From the IMG/VR virus record IMGVR_UViG_3300030406_005149, positions 25,761 through 49,067 of that record: DNA of 23,307 nucleotides. One strand, written 5' to 3'. Below are positions 7,754 to 13,346 of this stretch, in pieces. The notes under the pieces were generated by a model. The model was not told where the DNA came from. It made no database searches and saw only the letters and a program-made list of their open reading frames with translations. The position numbers and the translations under genes were made by a program. Origin of the DNA: a virus. Every line of letters begins with the position of its first letter. Within the stretch, counting starts at the first letter, position 1.

Positions 7754-7792
7754 AAAAAAATCCCGTTTTGATAAAGCAGACGGGAAACTGCT
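7754..7792 (-). terminator. intrinsic terminator with possible pseudoknot
   Basis: On the minus strand TCCCGT (7766-7761 strand complement) pairs with ACGGGA around a 13-nt loop, directly followed by seven Ts (7760-7754). The loop contains CTGCT, which can also pair with AGCAG just outside the stem (7775-7779 with 7788-7792), giving an H-type pseudoknot. It lies after the beta-grasp gene and before the 124-residue gene, so it either ends the upstream transcript or acts as an attenuator. Confidence 0.6.
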
Positions 7793-7876
7793 ATGAGTAG
7801 AATATTTTATCGGTAAAATACCAAAACCATATGCCATAGTCGCATACTAACTTTAGACTCTAATTACTGATATTAA

Positions 7877-8104
7877 TCAATAATCGTCATCATCAATGGT
7901 ACAAGAACCACCAACAATTGCTTGAGTCAATACGACTTCATCAACCGCATTAAAATCAATGTTAGCAATATCTTCTCTTGAAACCAATTCACCATCAACA
8001 TAAGCCCAATGAGTTGGGTGGTCGATAATTTGGTCTAATGCTTCACTTGCACTAAGAGTTAGTTCTGTGTGTCCTGTTTCATTCAAAATTGTAATCTTTA
8101 CCAT
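7877..8104 (-). CDS. ThiS/MoaD/ubiquitin-like beta-grasp protein with C-terminal tail after GlyGly
   Basis: A 75-residue protein. The ATG at 8104 is used because GGAGAT lies 7 bases upstream; an ATG three codons earlier overlaps that site. The pattern is strand MVKITILNETGHTELTLS, helix SEALDQII, strand WAYVDGELVSREDI, turn NIDFNAVDEVVL, last strand TQAIVGG. It follows the ThiS order closely ('..vNg..v.r........dG D.v.i...vgGG'). In ThiS, MoaD and ubiquitin the free terminal GlyGly is adenylated by a ThiF/E1 enzyme. Here GG (residues 65-66) is followed by nine residues, SCTIDDDDY, so activation would need trimming, as for ubiquitin precursors, or the protein no longer conjugates. A ThiF-like gene lies at 1-322 on the same strand. 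No JAB peptidase is visible in the window. A housekeeping sulfur-carrier role is the alternative. Confidence 0.72.
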   Translation of the reverse strand: MVKITILNETGHTELTLSASEALDQIIDHPTHWAYVDGELVSREDIANIDFNAVDEVVLTQAIVGGSCTIDDDDY

Positions 8105-8123
8105 TCTTTTCATCTCCTTTTAT

Positions 8124-8432
8124 TTATTCCCAAACGGGTTCTCCATTTTCAGTTAGATTTCCACCATTTGTAATGTGCTTTACAATAGCCTTTTCCATCT
8201 TCCTACGGGTACTTTCCATTCTCTTTTCACTTACAACATTTAAGTTTGATAGAGTAGTTAGAGTCGCATTGATAAAATTCTTAGCCAACTCAAACTGTGC
8301 ATTTTGGTTTTCATCAAGATAGACTCCACCTGTTGCACGACTCATAATTCTTCGTAGTTCAAAGTCTGTAATAAGACCTGCTTCTACTTGTTCCTTCAAC
8401 ATTGTTTCCAATTCGTTCACATTTTTGCTCAT
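8124..8432 (-). CDS. hypothetical helical protein, 102 aa
   Basis: Unrecognised and all-helical in appearance. It begins MSKNVNELETMLKEQVEAGL, contains FELRRIMSRATGG and a long helix LAKNFINATLTTLSNLNVV, and ends with a basic helix RRKMEKAIVKHITNGG. GGTGA lies upstream of the ATG. It is separated from the beta-grasp gene downstream by about 20 bases and is probably in the same transcript, which likely starts in the 155-base leader at 8433-8587. Confidence 0.62.
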   Translation of the reverse strand: MSKNVNELETMLKEQVEAGLITDFELRRIMSRATGGVYLDENQNAQFELAKNFINATLTTLSNLNVVSEKRMESTRRKMEKAIVKHITNGGNLTENGEPVWE

Positions 8433-8587
8433 TTCTTTTCACCTTTTTTCTTATTGGACATTAGGCTGTTCCTCACCATATTTACATACTAAACTGAGCC
8501 TATTAAGGTTCTTGTTTAATATATTGGACATATTGACTAAAAGCCAATGCCCTATACTATACAAATTGTACAGTATCTCATTTCGCA
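8433..8587 (-). promoter_or_regulatory. leader of the 8432 gene with 21-bp palindrome and direct repeat
   Basis: This gap holds TACTATACAA-A-TTGTACAGTA at 8555-8575, 10-bp arms with one mismatch, a typical operator shape. It also holds two copies of TATTGGACAT (8452-8461 and 8522-8531), 70 bases apart. The winged-helix gene at 8588-8818 is immediately upstream and could encode the binding protein; that link is inference. Confidence 0.45.
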
Positions 8588-8818
8588 TCATTTTACAGTC
8601 CAAACCTTTCCTTGATACGAGTTGAGTGTAATTCCCTTGACCCTTTCAGTATGGGATTCTCTAATGTATGGACTCTTAGCCAATACATTTGCTAATGCTT
8701 GCATCTGAATTCCATTCTTTTCACTACCATTAATATATTCATATATTTGGTGTGTGCTTTTAGGACCATTTTCTTCAAGATATTTTCTAATCTTGATTCT
8801 TATTCTTTTGTATTTCAT
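8588..8818 (-). CDS. small winged-helix protein, 76 aa
   Basis: The start at 8818 is set by GGAGG nine bases upstream; an earlier ATG at 8842 would enlarge the overlap with the preceding gene. It begins MKYKRIRIKIRKYLEENGPK and continues STHQIYEYINGSEKNGIQMQ, then ALANVLAKSPYIRE. This is helix, helix, recognition helix; the rest (VKGITLNSYQGKVWTV) forms a short beta wing. This is the usual pattern of small archaeal and phage winged-helix regulators. It overlaps the zinc-ribbon gene by 32 bases. It may act on the palindrome just downstream at 8555-8575. Confidence 0.65.
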   Translation of the reverse strand: MKYKRIRIKIRKYLEENGPKSTHQIYEYINGSEKNGIQMQALANVLAKSPYIRESHTERVKGITLNSYQGKVWTVK

Positions 8819-9017
8819 CAACAATAGCCTCCAATTTTTCAATAGTTTTCATAACACCATCAATTGTTTCTGATACTTCTTTAAGTTTTACATTAACCTC
8901 TTCCTTCCAAGAAGGATTCTTTGTAATTACTTTGCCAATATCTTCATAACAACTTTCGCAGATAATTGATTTACCTGTTGCTGATATAAAACATCCACAT
9001 GCTACACAATCAGTCAT
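8787..9017 (-). CDS. zinc-ribbon plus coiled-coil protein, 76 aa
   Basis: The N-terminal zinc site C4-x2-C7 and C20-x2-C23 (CVACGC ... IICESCYEDIG) is followed by a coiled coil (SETIDGVMKTIEKLEAIVDE). This compact adaptor-like layout is common in viral small proteins. No specific family is recognised. The start overlaps the upstream gene's stop (ATGA), so translation is probably coupled. Confidence 0.65.
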   Translation of the reverse strand: MTDCVACGCFISATGKSIICESCYEDIGKVITKNPSWKEEVNVKLKEVSETIDGVMKTIEKLEAIVDEIQKNKNQD

Positions 9018-9409
9018 TCTGTATTCCTCCTGTGATATAGTCTTGCATTTCTTCTTGAAGTTGCTGAACCATTAAATCGGTTATCAAATCTTGAACCTTT
9101 CTTATTTGAAGTTGTATTTGCAATATGGGAGTTTCCTCTTATTGCATCAAGAACCCTTGAATCTCTTGTACTTAACTTAAACTTCTTTTCAAGTTGAGTT
9201 TCAATATTCTTCAAACTTTCTTTGGTTTTCTTAATTGCTCTTTTCTTAGCATCAGCCTTATCTCTCAATTGCTTGTTCTTCAAAGGCTTGCCATAATTAG
9301 CAATATCTTTCTGTTTCTTCGCCTCAATCTGATTAAGAATATCTTTCAATTCTTTAGTTTGTAGGTTCAGTTTCGCTTGCATCTTCAGTTTCTTTTCTTG
9401 TGGTTTCAT
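9014..9409 (-). CDS. basic coiled-coil protein, 131 aa
   Basis: Very Lys-rich. Residues 1-95 form a heptad-like coiled coil (QTKELKDILNQIEAKKQKDI; KKRAIKKTKESLKNIETQLE). A basic tail is rich in Arg, Ser and Asn (RFDNRFNGSATSRRNARLYH) and probably disordered. The charge suggests nucleic-acid binding, but there is no family match. It overlaps the upstream 61-residue gene by 56 bases, a large overlap; no later start would remove it without losing the coil. Confidence 0.58.
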   Translation of the reverse strand: MKPQEKKLKMQAKLNLQTKELKDILNQIEAKKQKDIANYGKPLKNKQLRDKADAKKRAIKKTKESLKNIETQLEKKFKLSTRDSRVLDAIRGNSHIANTTSNKKGSRFDNRFNGSATSRRNARLYHRRNTE

Positions 9410-9539
9410 AATCTTCCCTCATTTCTCTTGCAATTTCTTTACACTTATGCCAATTGCCAGCACGACCATTTAGAAAAATAAACCAAGCGATTTTGTCTTC
9501 GCTAAAGTTATTTTCTAACATATAGTGGAGTTGTTTCAT
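9354..9539 (-). CDS. small hypothetical protein, 61 aa
   Basis: Unrecognised. It begins MKQLHYMLENNFSEDKIAWF and continues FLNGRAGNWHKCKEIAREM, then an acidic, Thr-rich tail that overlaps the next gene. The N-terminal half has the amphipathic regularity of a real helical protein, while the tail (after about residue 42) may be shaped by the overlap. An 11-base gap follows the DUF1599-like gene, whose stop region supplies a GGAGG ribosome site. Confidence 0.55.
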   Translation of the reverse strand: MKQLHYMLENNFSEDKIAWFIFLNGRAGNWHKCKEIAREMREDYETTRKETEDASETEPTN

Positions 9540-9550
9540 TTTTCCCAGGT

Positions 9551-9832
9551 TTATTCCTCCCTAATTTGTATTAGTAGAAGGGTCAAATAACCAATTAAAT
9601 CTTTTACAACATCTTCATCAGATTCCATGCTGTCATTACCTTGCATTAATCTATTGAGTTTATCATCAATTCTAACTCTTAGTCCTTCATCAATTCCTGC
9701 TTTAGAGAAAACCCTAATTGGGTTCATCACGGAATCGCCATATTGTTCATTCTTTTGGATTAGGAAATCCCTAATTTCATCCATTGTCTGTTTTATCTTC
9801 TTTTTTGTATCTGTCATGTTTTTCACATCCAT
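9551..9832 (-). CDS. DUF1599/Nmad1-like (MazG-fold) protein, 93 aa
   Basis: The protein contains QKNEQYGDSVMNPIRVFSK, then LRVRIDDKLNRLMQGNDS, then EDVVKDLIGYLTLLLIQI. The order 'K-x-x-x-YGDS ... RIDDKLxR ... D-x-x-x-DLIGY' is a widespread phage pattern, annotated as nucleotide-modification-associated domain 1 (DUF1599) and related to all-alpha MazG nucleotide hydrolases. Acidic residues in RIDDK and the last helix would bind metal. Its job may be to adjust the nucleotide pool, which would fit the reductase on the same strand. It is the first gene of the minus-strand block. Two starts are possible: 9832, used here, or the sixth codon at 9817, which has GTGA just before it. Confidence 0.68.
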   Translation of the reverse strand: MDVKNMTDTKKKIKQTMDEIRDFLIQKNEQYGDSVMNPIRVFSKAGIDEGLRVRIDDKLNRLMQGNDSMESDEDVVKDLIGYLTLLLIQIREE

Positions 9833-9876
9833 ATATTTTGTAAATAATTACAAAACAATAACTCATACAAAATGAC

Positions 9877-9977
9877 ACCTTTTCCCATTATCCCATCGTA
9901 CAAAATGTATGAGATAATATTTTGCATGAGATAATCCAAATATCTCTAACAAAACATTACCTTTTCCCATTATCCCA
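9877..9977. repeat. 19-bp direct repeat pair
   Basis: The same 19 bases, ACCTTTTCCCATTATCCCA, occur at 9877-9895 and 9959-9977, each preceded by a CAAAA run. Between them are two copies of TGYATGAGATAAT 27 bases apart. A partly inverted version (CTCATACTAATGGGAAA) occurs near 10138. Confidence 0.75.
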
Positions 9978-10321
9978 CTTTTCCCACGCTTACCCCCTCT
10001 CACATATATACACAAATATATACAGAAATAGAAAGGAAAGTAAGGTAAGTAAGTAAGGAAGGAAAGGGAAAAGGGGAAAAGATACTAAATAATACATAAT
10101 GAATTAGATATTAAGATTAACTCTAACAAAATGTTTTCTCATACTAATGGGAAATTGTGGGAAATCCCATCGAGAAAATTAAGTAGTACAAATTGACTGA
10201 CTTCTTTTATTAAAGAATAAGAGAAGAAGAATAATAAATTATAACTATATTCAATTAATTAGATATAGTTTATATATTGTCTTGGTTATACATACAGATA
10301 AAAGACAAATTGTCTGAAATA

Positions 10322-10398
10322 ATGGGTCATGGTTGTCCATCACTTGACACCACCTGCGAGCCTCAACCGCTTATAAGGGAAGGCGACCCCCGACCCAT
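10322..10398. ncRNA. GC-rich structured element, possible small RNA
   Basis: A GC-rich patch inside AT-rich intergenic DNA, closed by perfect 7-bp arms ATGGGTC (about 10323) and GACCCAT (about 10391). Its size and 7-bp closing stem recall a tRNA, but I could not find a T-arm or anticodon arm on either strand. It could be a small RNA or a DNA hairpin. The strand is unknown. Confidence 0.3.
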
Positions 10399-10442
10399 GC
10401 CCTATATATCACCATTTGTCGGACTCATAGCCGAAGTTTAGT

Positions 10443-10452
10443 ACCATATGGT
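10443..10452. repeat. CCATATGG palindrome, copy 1
   Basis: ACCATATGGT followed by TTTAAATGAAAT. Copy 3 at 12520 has almost the same flank (TTTGAAAATGAAAT). Both lie 120-140 bases beyond the 3' end of a minus-strand gene. Confidence 0.75.
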
Positions 10453-10533
10453 TTTAAATGAAATATAGTGAAAATTTGTGTAGCGCATAAAACCTTGAGG
10501 GGTTGCAATTTTTTACAGAAATTGCTAAAACTG

Positions 10534-10592
10534 CCCATTCAATTCATGGGTGAACCCGATTTCCTAAGAAATCAGTCCTCTTCTTCAAGAGG
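10534..10592 (-). terminator. three consecutive hairpins at the 3' end of the 10585-11070 gene
   Basis: Perfect stems: CCTCTT/AAGAGG at 10577-10592, overlapping the stop codon; GATTTC/GAAATC at 10558-10573; CCCAT/ATGGG at 10534-10550. Following them in the minus direction is a TGTAAAAAATTGC stretch. This is probably a transcript end or RNA-protecting structure. The T-run is not immediately after a stem, so intrinsic termination is only possible. Confidence 0.55.
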
Positions 10593-11070
10593 CATCATTA
10601 GATTCAACCTCAAAGGTAGCATCTAAGGACTCCAATTCACGATACATCAATTTGATACTTCGCAAATCCGCTTCTTCTTGCTTATCAGCATATGATTCAG
10701 CCGTGTGTTGATACCTAACATCATCTTTGACATATGTAGGCTTGACAGATGTATTATTGAAGAAGTCAATATGAACAGGGCGATTATCCTTCGCCTGTTT
10801 CTTCATTTTCTTCAACAAATCTTTGTCAATGCGAACAGATGTCCAACCCTCAAAATCAAGATGTCCGAATTCAAGTTTCAAACTCTTGACAATGTTTTGT
10901 CTGTTGGAGGCATTTCTTGAACCACGCTTAATTTGAAATTCAGCGTTCTCAATCATATCCAACATTTCATCGGTTTGTTCTTTCATGTTTAGAGATTTAA
11001 TCCACGCTACCAAAGGCGCAATGAATTTCTCCCATATTGCATTGTTTTCCCATTTGTTTTTCTTACTCAT
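10585..11070 (-). CDS. unknown protein with RG-x-R-x-A-x-x-R-x-N motif, 161 aa
   Basis: It begins MSKKNKWENNAIWEKFIAPL. Residues about 38-65 read ENAEFQIKRGSRNASNRQNI, which aligns with a segment of the 209-residue protein at 13442-14071 (IQMNIRRGNRSADKRKN), so the two are probably distant paralogues. The rest is charged and helical with an acidic end, and no enzyme motif is visible. GGTGA lies 6 bases before the ATG. A CCATATGG-GCTTTGC composite motif stands about 60 bases upstream, three hairpins follow the stop, and another CCATATGG copy lies beyond. Function unknown. Confidence 0.72.
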   Translation of the reverse strand: MSKKNKWENNAIWEKFIAPLVAWIKSLNMKEQTDEMLDMIENAEFQIKRGSRNASNRQNIVKSLKLEFGHLDFEGWTSVRIDKDLLKKMKKQAKDNRPVHIDFFNNTSVKPTYVKDDVRYQHTAESYADKQEEADLRSIKLMYRELESLDATFEVESNDAS

Positions 11071-11127
11071 TGGTTTTCACCACTATAATACAGATGTTTA
11101 GAATTATAGGGTTTCCACAAAGTTCCA

Positions 11128-11150
11128 ACCATATGGTAAGGCTGCTTTGC
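11128..11150. repeat. CCATATGG-GCTTTGC composite motif, copy 2
   Basis: ACCATATGGT at 11128-11137, six bases, then GCTTTGC at 11144-11150. It lies in the divergent gap between the 11070 minus gene and the 11196 plus gene, so it could serve either promoter. It has the same order and strand as copy 4. Confidence 0.72.
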
Positions 11151-11195
11151 TGCACGAACCTTATGTTCATTTGAACCACTTATCATGGTGAAAAA

Positions 11196-11414
11196 ATGTT
11201 TTGGAGAAAGCAAGAACCACAAAAGGAAGAAAAGAAAGAGGAAACAATGAAAAACTTTACAGTTAAGTTAAAGCAAGACAGATATAAAAATTGGATTTGT
11301 GAATCTGCAAGGGTTCAAGGCGATACAATTGAAGAATTAAAAGAACGCATGGACTTATTGATTGAAGCAGTAATTAACAAAACAAGAGAAGTAAATGGTG
11401 ATGATGATGAGTGA
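11196..11414 (+). CDS. HicB-like small protein, 72 aa
   Basis: A charged N-terminus (MFWRKQEPQKEEKKEE) is followed by TMKNFTVKLKQDRYKNWICE, then RVQGDTIEELKERMDLLIEA. The strand-strand-'GdT.eEl.e....ai' order is that of HicB-family partial RNase H folds. No HicA toxin is adjacent; a HicA-like gene exists at 6589-6819 on the other strand. The start has GGTGA five bases upstream; an internal ATG at codon 18 also has a purine-rich site (GAGGAAAC) and would give a minimal HicB core. First gene of a five-gene plus-strand cluster. Confidence 0.62.
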   Translation: MFWRKQEPQKEEKKEETMKNFTVKLKQDRYKNWICESARVQGDTIEELKERMDLLIEAVINKTREVNGDDDE

Positions 11415-11688
11415 AACTTTTGATGAATTATACAAACAATTGGTTGATTTGAGAATGAAAGTTATTGTTGCAAAAGATTCAAAGACAGGTAAAAAGCCTG
11501 TTTATCGAGATTATGCAATAACATATTTTCTAAATATGAATGATGCTTTACAAATGTATGGTGTTGAAGGTTTAAGAACACAGATTCTATACATACTTTC
11601 AAATCTTGAAGATTGGAAATGCGAAGAAGGAATGAAAACAAGGAATGAATTGAAAATGATACACATAAAATTGAAGGAGATGATTTGA
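11407..11688 (+). CDS. hypothetical protein, 93 aa
   Basis: The start at 11407 is set by GGTGAT at 11397-11402, four bases upstream; the ATG overlaps the end of the previous gene by 8 bases. It begins MSETFDELYKQLVDLRMKVI and is helical throughout, with FLNMNDALQMYGVEGLRTQI. Unrecognised. Tight overlap suggests co-translation with the HicB-like protein. Confidence 0.6.
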   Translation: MSETFDELYKQLVDLRMKVIVAKDSKTGKKPVYRDYAITYFLNMNDALQMYGVEGLRTQILYILSNLEDWKCEEGMKTRNELKMIHIKLKEMI

Positions 11689-11853
11689 ATGCCAACAGAA
11701 TTAAAATGCGATGATGGTTGTTGCACTACAACGGTTCATGATATACATGATAATGTTGCTTTTGTAGATGCAGTTAGATATTTATGGGCTATTTGTCCAA
11801 AGAAAGACACTTATTTGCATGGTGAAAAGAAAAAGAAAGAGGAAGAAGAATGA
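11689..11853 (+). CDS. Cys-containing miniprotein, 54 aa
   Basis: A short gene between two better-defined ones: ATG immediately after the previous stop, GGAGATGAT upstream, and an ATGA overlap with the next gene. It begins MPTELKCDDGCCTTTVHDIH and contains four Cys (7, 11, 12, 36) and several His, compatible with a small metal site. The tail is KKKK-EEEE. Gene spacing supports it more than any homology does. Confidence 0.6.
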   Translation: MPTELKCDDGCCTTTVHDIHDNVAFVDAVRYLWAICPKKDTYLHGEKKKKEEEE

Positions 11854-12068
11854 TTGAAGAAAAGATAAGAAGGGTAAAACAATGGTATGCTGATAATATC
11901 AAGGCTGATGAAATTCAAGATATACTATTTTTAACAAGATACACCATTTCAATTATGGAAGAAGAATTAGAAAAGACTCCAAGAGATGATGATAAGTTAG
12001 AAAGGTTATACTTATCCTTTGTTACATCGGTAAAGAATCTTAAGGACTTTCCGTTTTTGAGGAAGTGA
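11850..12068 (+). CDS. helical hypothetical protein, 72 aa
   Basis: It begins MIEEKIRRVKQWYADNIKAD and is two long helices with a charged turn (EELEKTPRDDDKLERL), likely a helical hairpin. There is no family match. The start overlaps the upstream stop as ATGA. Confidence 0.6.
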   Translation: MIEEKIRRVKQWYADNIKADEIQDILFLTRYTISIMEEELEKTPRDDDKLERLYLSFVTSVKNLKDFPFLRK

Positions 12069-12072
12069 TTAA

Positions 12073-12273
12073 ATGGGTAAATTTCAAAGAAGGCATTATG
12101 AAACAATTGCTGAAACCTTTGTTAAATTCAATGAACATGATTATTATTCATATGATGAAATTCTTGAAATATTCATTACCATGCTTCAAGAAGATAATCA
12201 AAAATTCAAAGAAGAAACATTCGTTAATAGAATACAACATTTGAAAGATAGGTTTGCCCCACGATATGATTAA
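12073..12273 (+). CDS. hypothetical protein, 66 aa
   Basis: It begins MGKFQRRHYETIAETFVKFN and contains YSYDEILEIFITMLQEDN and NRIQHLKDRFAPRYD. The small helical pattern (helix, EF-hand-like spacing without Ca ligands, helix) resembles archaeal viral HTH-like miniproteins, but no call is possible. It follows the previous stop by four bases with GTGAT upstream. Last gene of the plus cluster; a structured RNA-like region follows. Confidence 0.6.
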   Translation: MGKFQRRHYETIAETFVKFNEHDYYSYDEILEIFITMLQEDNQKFKEETFVNRIQHLKDRFAPRYD

Positions 12274-12420
12274 CTCGATACGCTGTTAATGTAAGGACAC
12301 AATTGTAGAATCAAACTACAGCGTAAATTCTTAAGTTAAAAATGTCTTGTCATCTGAGCAAGTGTTCATTCCTCCGCTTTAGCATAGGTTTGATAAGGCA
12401 ACTTTAAACTTAAGATTGTT
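12274..12420 (+). ncRNA. possible structured RNA downstream of the plus cluster
   Basis: No reading frame. Nested complementary arms: ACGCTGT (12280-12286) with ACAGCGT (12318-12324); CTTAAGTT (12330-12337) with AACTTAAG (12407-12414), extended by AAA/TTT with one bulge; and CTTG/CAAG inside. A strong plus-strand terminator follows. It may be a 3' UTR structure or a separate small RNA. Confidence 0.4.
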
Positions 12421-12428
12421 CAGTTTTT

Positions 12429-12487
12429 TGGCTGTTTTTCTGTAAAAAAAACAAGCCACTTTTGAAAAAAAGTTTTTAATTTTTTCA
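12429..12487 (+). terminator. plus-strand terminator
   Basis: TGGCT...AGCCA (12429-12458) is followed by ACTTTT-GAAA-AAAAGT (12458-12473) running into TTTTAATTTTTT. It lies between the converging plus cluster and the 12644 minus gene, so it fits the end of the plus transcript. Confidence 0.65.
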
Positions 12488-12510
12488 TTTTTGTAAAAAT
12501 GTAGGGTACT

Positions 12511-12529
12511 GCAAAGCGTACCATATGGT
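12511..12529. repeat. CCATATGG-GCTTTGC composite motif, copy 3 (inverted)
   Basis: GCAAAGC at 12511-12517, then ACCATATGGT at 12520-12529: the same two parts as copies 2 and 4 but in reverse order on this strand. The downstream flank matches copy 1. Confidence 0.72.
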
Positions 12530-12578
12530 TTGAAAATGAAATGAATCTTTGGATAATGTAATGAAAAACCACAGGTCG

Positions 12579-12615
12579 AGAGGCAGGGCTACCAACCATG
12601 TAGCCCCACCCCTCT
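12579..12615 (-). terminator. strong GC-rich hairpin beyond the 12644 gene
   Basis: AGAGG-CA-GGGCTAC, loop CAACCAT, GTAGCCC-CACC-CCTCT: a 7-bp inner stem and a 5-bp outer stem, the most GC-rich hairpin in the window. It lies about 30 bases past the minus-strand stop. There is no T-run directly after it, so it is more likely an RNA 3'-end structure than a classic terminator. Confidence 0.55.
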
Positions 12616-12643
12616 AATTTCAGGGGATGTAGATGAGAATCAA

Positions 12644-13114
12644 TCACTCATCGTCGAAAATGTGGAACATTTCTCTTGCCTCCTGTATTGATTCATAAAG
12701 TCTTGATGAGTCATTAAGAGCCATTTCAGCAATAACTCTCGCAAACTTGTTAGTCCTTTGAATATGTCCGTTTTTCCAGCGAACATTCTCAAATTTTGCT
12801 CTATACTCATCTTTCTTTTCTTGTTCATTCTTGTAATTCGTTCTTTGTTCGTCAATAGACTTCTTGAACGCTAAGTATGATGTTTTAATGGCTTCTAATT
12901 GGTTCATGGGTTGTCCTATTAGAATCATTAAGCAATCTTGGTTCACTCTATCACTTGACAAATCGTGCATAAACAATGTGTTAATCATATGGACAAACTT
13001 GTTCACAGGGTTATTCCATGAACATGTGCTTCTCTCAATACCCATTGCTTCAGCCAATTCAATTACATCCTCTTTGGTTGCTTTTCTTTCTTGGTTGTTT
13101 TCTTCTTCTACCAT
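12644..13114 (-). CDS. unknown protein, 156 aa
   Basis: It begins MVEEENNQERKATKEDVIEL, is helical and charged, and contains KNGHIQRTNKFARVIAEMAL then SSRLYESIQEAREMFHIFDD. There is no recognised domain. GGAGGG lies six bases upstream of the ATG, within a short ATGCC/GGCAT hairpin loop at 13118-13137. A CCATATGG motif lies about 70 bases upstream and another about 115 bases beyond the stop. A mini-frame at 14195-14218 keeps only this gene's kind of leader and its acidic end. Part of the same style of unit as the other two minus-strand genes in 10.5-14.1 kb. Confidence 0.7.
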   Translation of the reverse strand: MVEEENNQERKATKEDVIELAEAMGIERSTCSWNNPVNKFVHMINTLFMHDLSSDRVNQDCLMILIGQPMNQLEAIKTSYLAFKKSIDEQRTNYKNEQEKKDEYRAKFENVRWKNGHIQRTNKFARVIAEMALNDSSRLYESIQEAREMFHIFDDE

Positions 13115-13182
13115 CTTATGCCCTCCTGATTAGGCATCATATAGAATAATGGTAGGATTATCAGGTATTACTCAAAGATGCA

Positions 13183-13203
13183 TCCATATGGTAAGTGCTT
13201 TGC
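13183..13203. repeat. CCATATGG-GCTTTGC composite motif, copy 4
   Basis: TCCATATGGT (core 13184-13191), five bases, GCTTTGC at 13197-13203. It lies about 70 bases upstream of the 13114 start, as copy 2 does for the 11070 gene. Confidence 0.72.
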
Positions 13204-13346
13204 TACGCACCCTAAGTTTTAAAAAAATAATTTTTACAAATTAAATTTTAAAAAAGGTGGGGAGAAAATATATTACTATTTTTTTAACGGAGGTGATAAC
13301 GAAAACAAAAGCCCAAGACTTCGCAACCAAAACTCCCCATGAGGGT

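Larger units (their letters stand above)
9833..10584. other. gene-free control region, candidate replication origin
   Basis: No convincing gene in 750 bases. It contains two exact 19-bp direct repeats (ACCTTTTCCCATTATCCCA at 9877-9895 and 9959-9977). TGYATGAGATAAT occurs twice, 27 bases apart (9906-9918 and 9933-9945). Inverted relatives (ACAAAATG, CTCATAC, GGGAAAT) lie near 10126-10175. A purine-only-like run spans about 10026-10080. A GC-rich patch lies at 10322-10400, and three hairpins sit at the right end. Repeats plus strand asymmetry are what an origin or a master promoter region would show; nothing here proves replication. Confidence 0.5.

Noticed and set aside
10322-10398. A tRNA gene closed by ATGGGTC/GACCCAT
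   Set aside because: No T-arm with TTC and no seven-base anticodon loop could be placed on either strand, so it is listed only as a structured element.
6589-11414. A functional HicAB toxin-antitoxin pair from the HicA-like and HicB-like proteins
   Set aside because: The genes are more than 4 kb apart on opposite strands, and both family calls are tentative; real pairs are adjacent.
12420-12647. Minus-strand frame of 75 codons past the 12644 gene
   Set aside because: It covers the plus-strand terminator, a CCATATGG motif and a GC-rich hairpin, and its sequence is low-complexity at the end.
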